Below, piece after piece: positions 23,417 through 23,890 of a stretch of DNA of 23,890 nt; position 1 is the stretch's first letter; each line of letters begins with the position of its first letter. The position numbers were made by a program, and so were the translations under genes. The stretch comes from a virus: positions 1 through 23,890 of the IMG/VR virus record IMGVR_UViG_3300023175_000196; one strand, given 5' to 3'. The notes beneath the pieces are model-generated. The model saw nothing but the letters and a program-made list of their open reading frames with translations, made no database searches and was not told the DNA's origin.

Positions 23417-23890
23417 CTACCCATAGAACATTTCTGATGGAAGAACATTGTATGATTGCATCTCTTCTTCGATTTTATCAATCTCTCTTTGTGCTTCTTC
23501 CATTAGTCTAGGCCCATCTAAAGTTACGCCACCAGGCATTTGAATTCCAGCAAACTTACTTAAGTTGCTACCCCATTGATATTTAATTTTTGCAGTTGCA
23601 TATTGTTTTAAAAACCTATCATTCCAAACATCACTATTACCAGCTTTAGTCATTGTAACACCAGAAACATTTGCACTTAAATCTCCAACAATTTGAATTT
23701 CTGTTGGTGAGTTAATCTTTTTAATTTGAACTTCTTGGCCATCTGATAGAGTAATGAAATCATTTTCAATCACTTCTTGGTCAAAAGTTGTGGAAGAACC
23801 TGTTAAAACATTTGAAGATGTTGTGCCTGTTAATGTACCAGTCAATGTAATTGTATCTGGTTCCATTGTTCGATAACATTCGATAATTAC
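23417..23890 (-). CDS. 13: gp13 neck protein, C-terminal part (5' end outside window)
   Basis: The frame is open to the right edge: eight residues (VIIECYRT) precede the first in-window ATG at 23866, so that ATG is internal. 157 residues are visible. WNDRFLKQYATAKIKYQWGSNLSKF (about 83-107), followed by MPGGVTLDGP, is the gp13 C-terminal signature. The protein forms the upper neck ring on the portal. Between the RTMEPDT and SDVWNDR blocks lies a ~70-residue beta-rich stretch (GTLTGTTSSNVLTGSSTTF...VIENDFITLSDGQEV...) that I do not recall in cyanophage gp13. Confidence 0.88.
   Translation of the reverse strand, partial: VIIECYRTMEPDTITLTGTLTGTTSSNVLTGSSTTFDQEVIENDFITLSDGQEVQIKKINSPTEIQIVGDLSANVSGVTMTKAGNSDVWNDRFLKQYATAKIKYQWGSNLSKFAGIQMPGGVTLDGPRLMEEAQREIDKIEEEMQSYNVLPSEMFYG

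Noticed and set aside
1-23890. CRISPR array, insertion sequence, integrase or attachment site
   Set aside because: None was seen on reading: no regular direct repeats, transposase or integrase motifs; the gene order is that of a lytic phage core.

Overview
The window is a contiguous piece of an AT-rich, T4-like (contractile-tailed, myovirus-type) bacteriophage genome. Every convincing protein gene is on the minus strand, so the window reads from right to left in the direction of transcription. The gene order 13-14-15-16-17-18-19-20-67-(68-like)-21-22-23-3-uvsY-uvsW-55-47-46 is the order of marine T4-like phages such as cyanophages and pelagiphages, rather than that of coliphage T4. There are no photosynthesis genes. 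With the low GC content, this suggests a phage of a heterotrophic marine Gram-negative bacterium; the host assignment is inference.

Right part (about 9500-23890), virion module in transcription order: gp13 (cut by the window edge), gp14 and gp15 (neck and tail completion), gp16 (small terminase), a Dps/ferritin-like protein inserted between the terminase genes, gp17 (large terminase), gp18 (sheath), gp19 (tube), gp20 (portal), gp67-like acidic core protein, a 249-residue unknown, a very basic gp68-position protein, a 73-residue unknown, gp21 (prohead protease), gp22 (scaffold), gp23 (major capsid protein) and gp3 (tail terminator). T4 late-promoter boxes (TATAAATA and one-base variants) lie just before several of these genes. 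Strong intrinsic terminators follow gp19 and gp23.

Middle part (about 4760-9505), recombination and regulation: a near-consensus sigma70 promoter (TTGACA, 17 bases, TATACT) starts a tightly packed operon of uvsY, uvsW, a conserved 147-residue protein, a possible Cys-His-Asp papain-like protein, the late sigma factor gp55, two tiny genes (a 46-residue lipoprotein and a 54-residue DUF465/YdcH-like protein, both with GTG starts), gp47 and then gp46. gp55 made from this operon would switch on the late boxes in the virion module.

Left part (1-3060), accessory: a peptide deformylase and a DUF4338 (DruA-like) protein are stop/start coupled to gp46. After them comes a self-contained unit of sigma70 promoter, cloverleaf-like RNA and intrinsic terminator. 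It is followed by a metallopeptidase-like gene with an HEVGH motif that runs off the left edge. The RNA unit is either a small RNA (possibly a degenerate tRNA) or a terminator-type leader controlling the peptidase gene; it is the most unusual element here. Other points of interest are the phage Dps with one replaced ferroxidase ligand, the lipoprotein/DUF465 pair, the DUF4338 gene, a perfect sigma70 promoter on the opposite strand at 6699-6727, and a beta-rich insertion in gp13.
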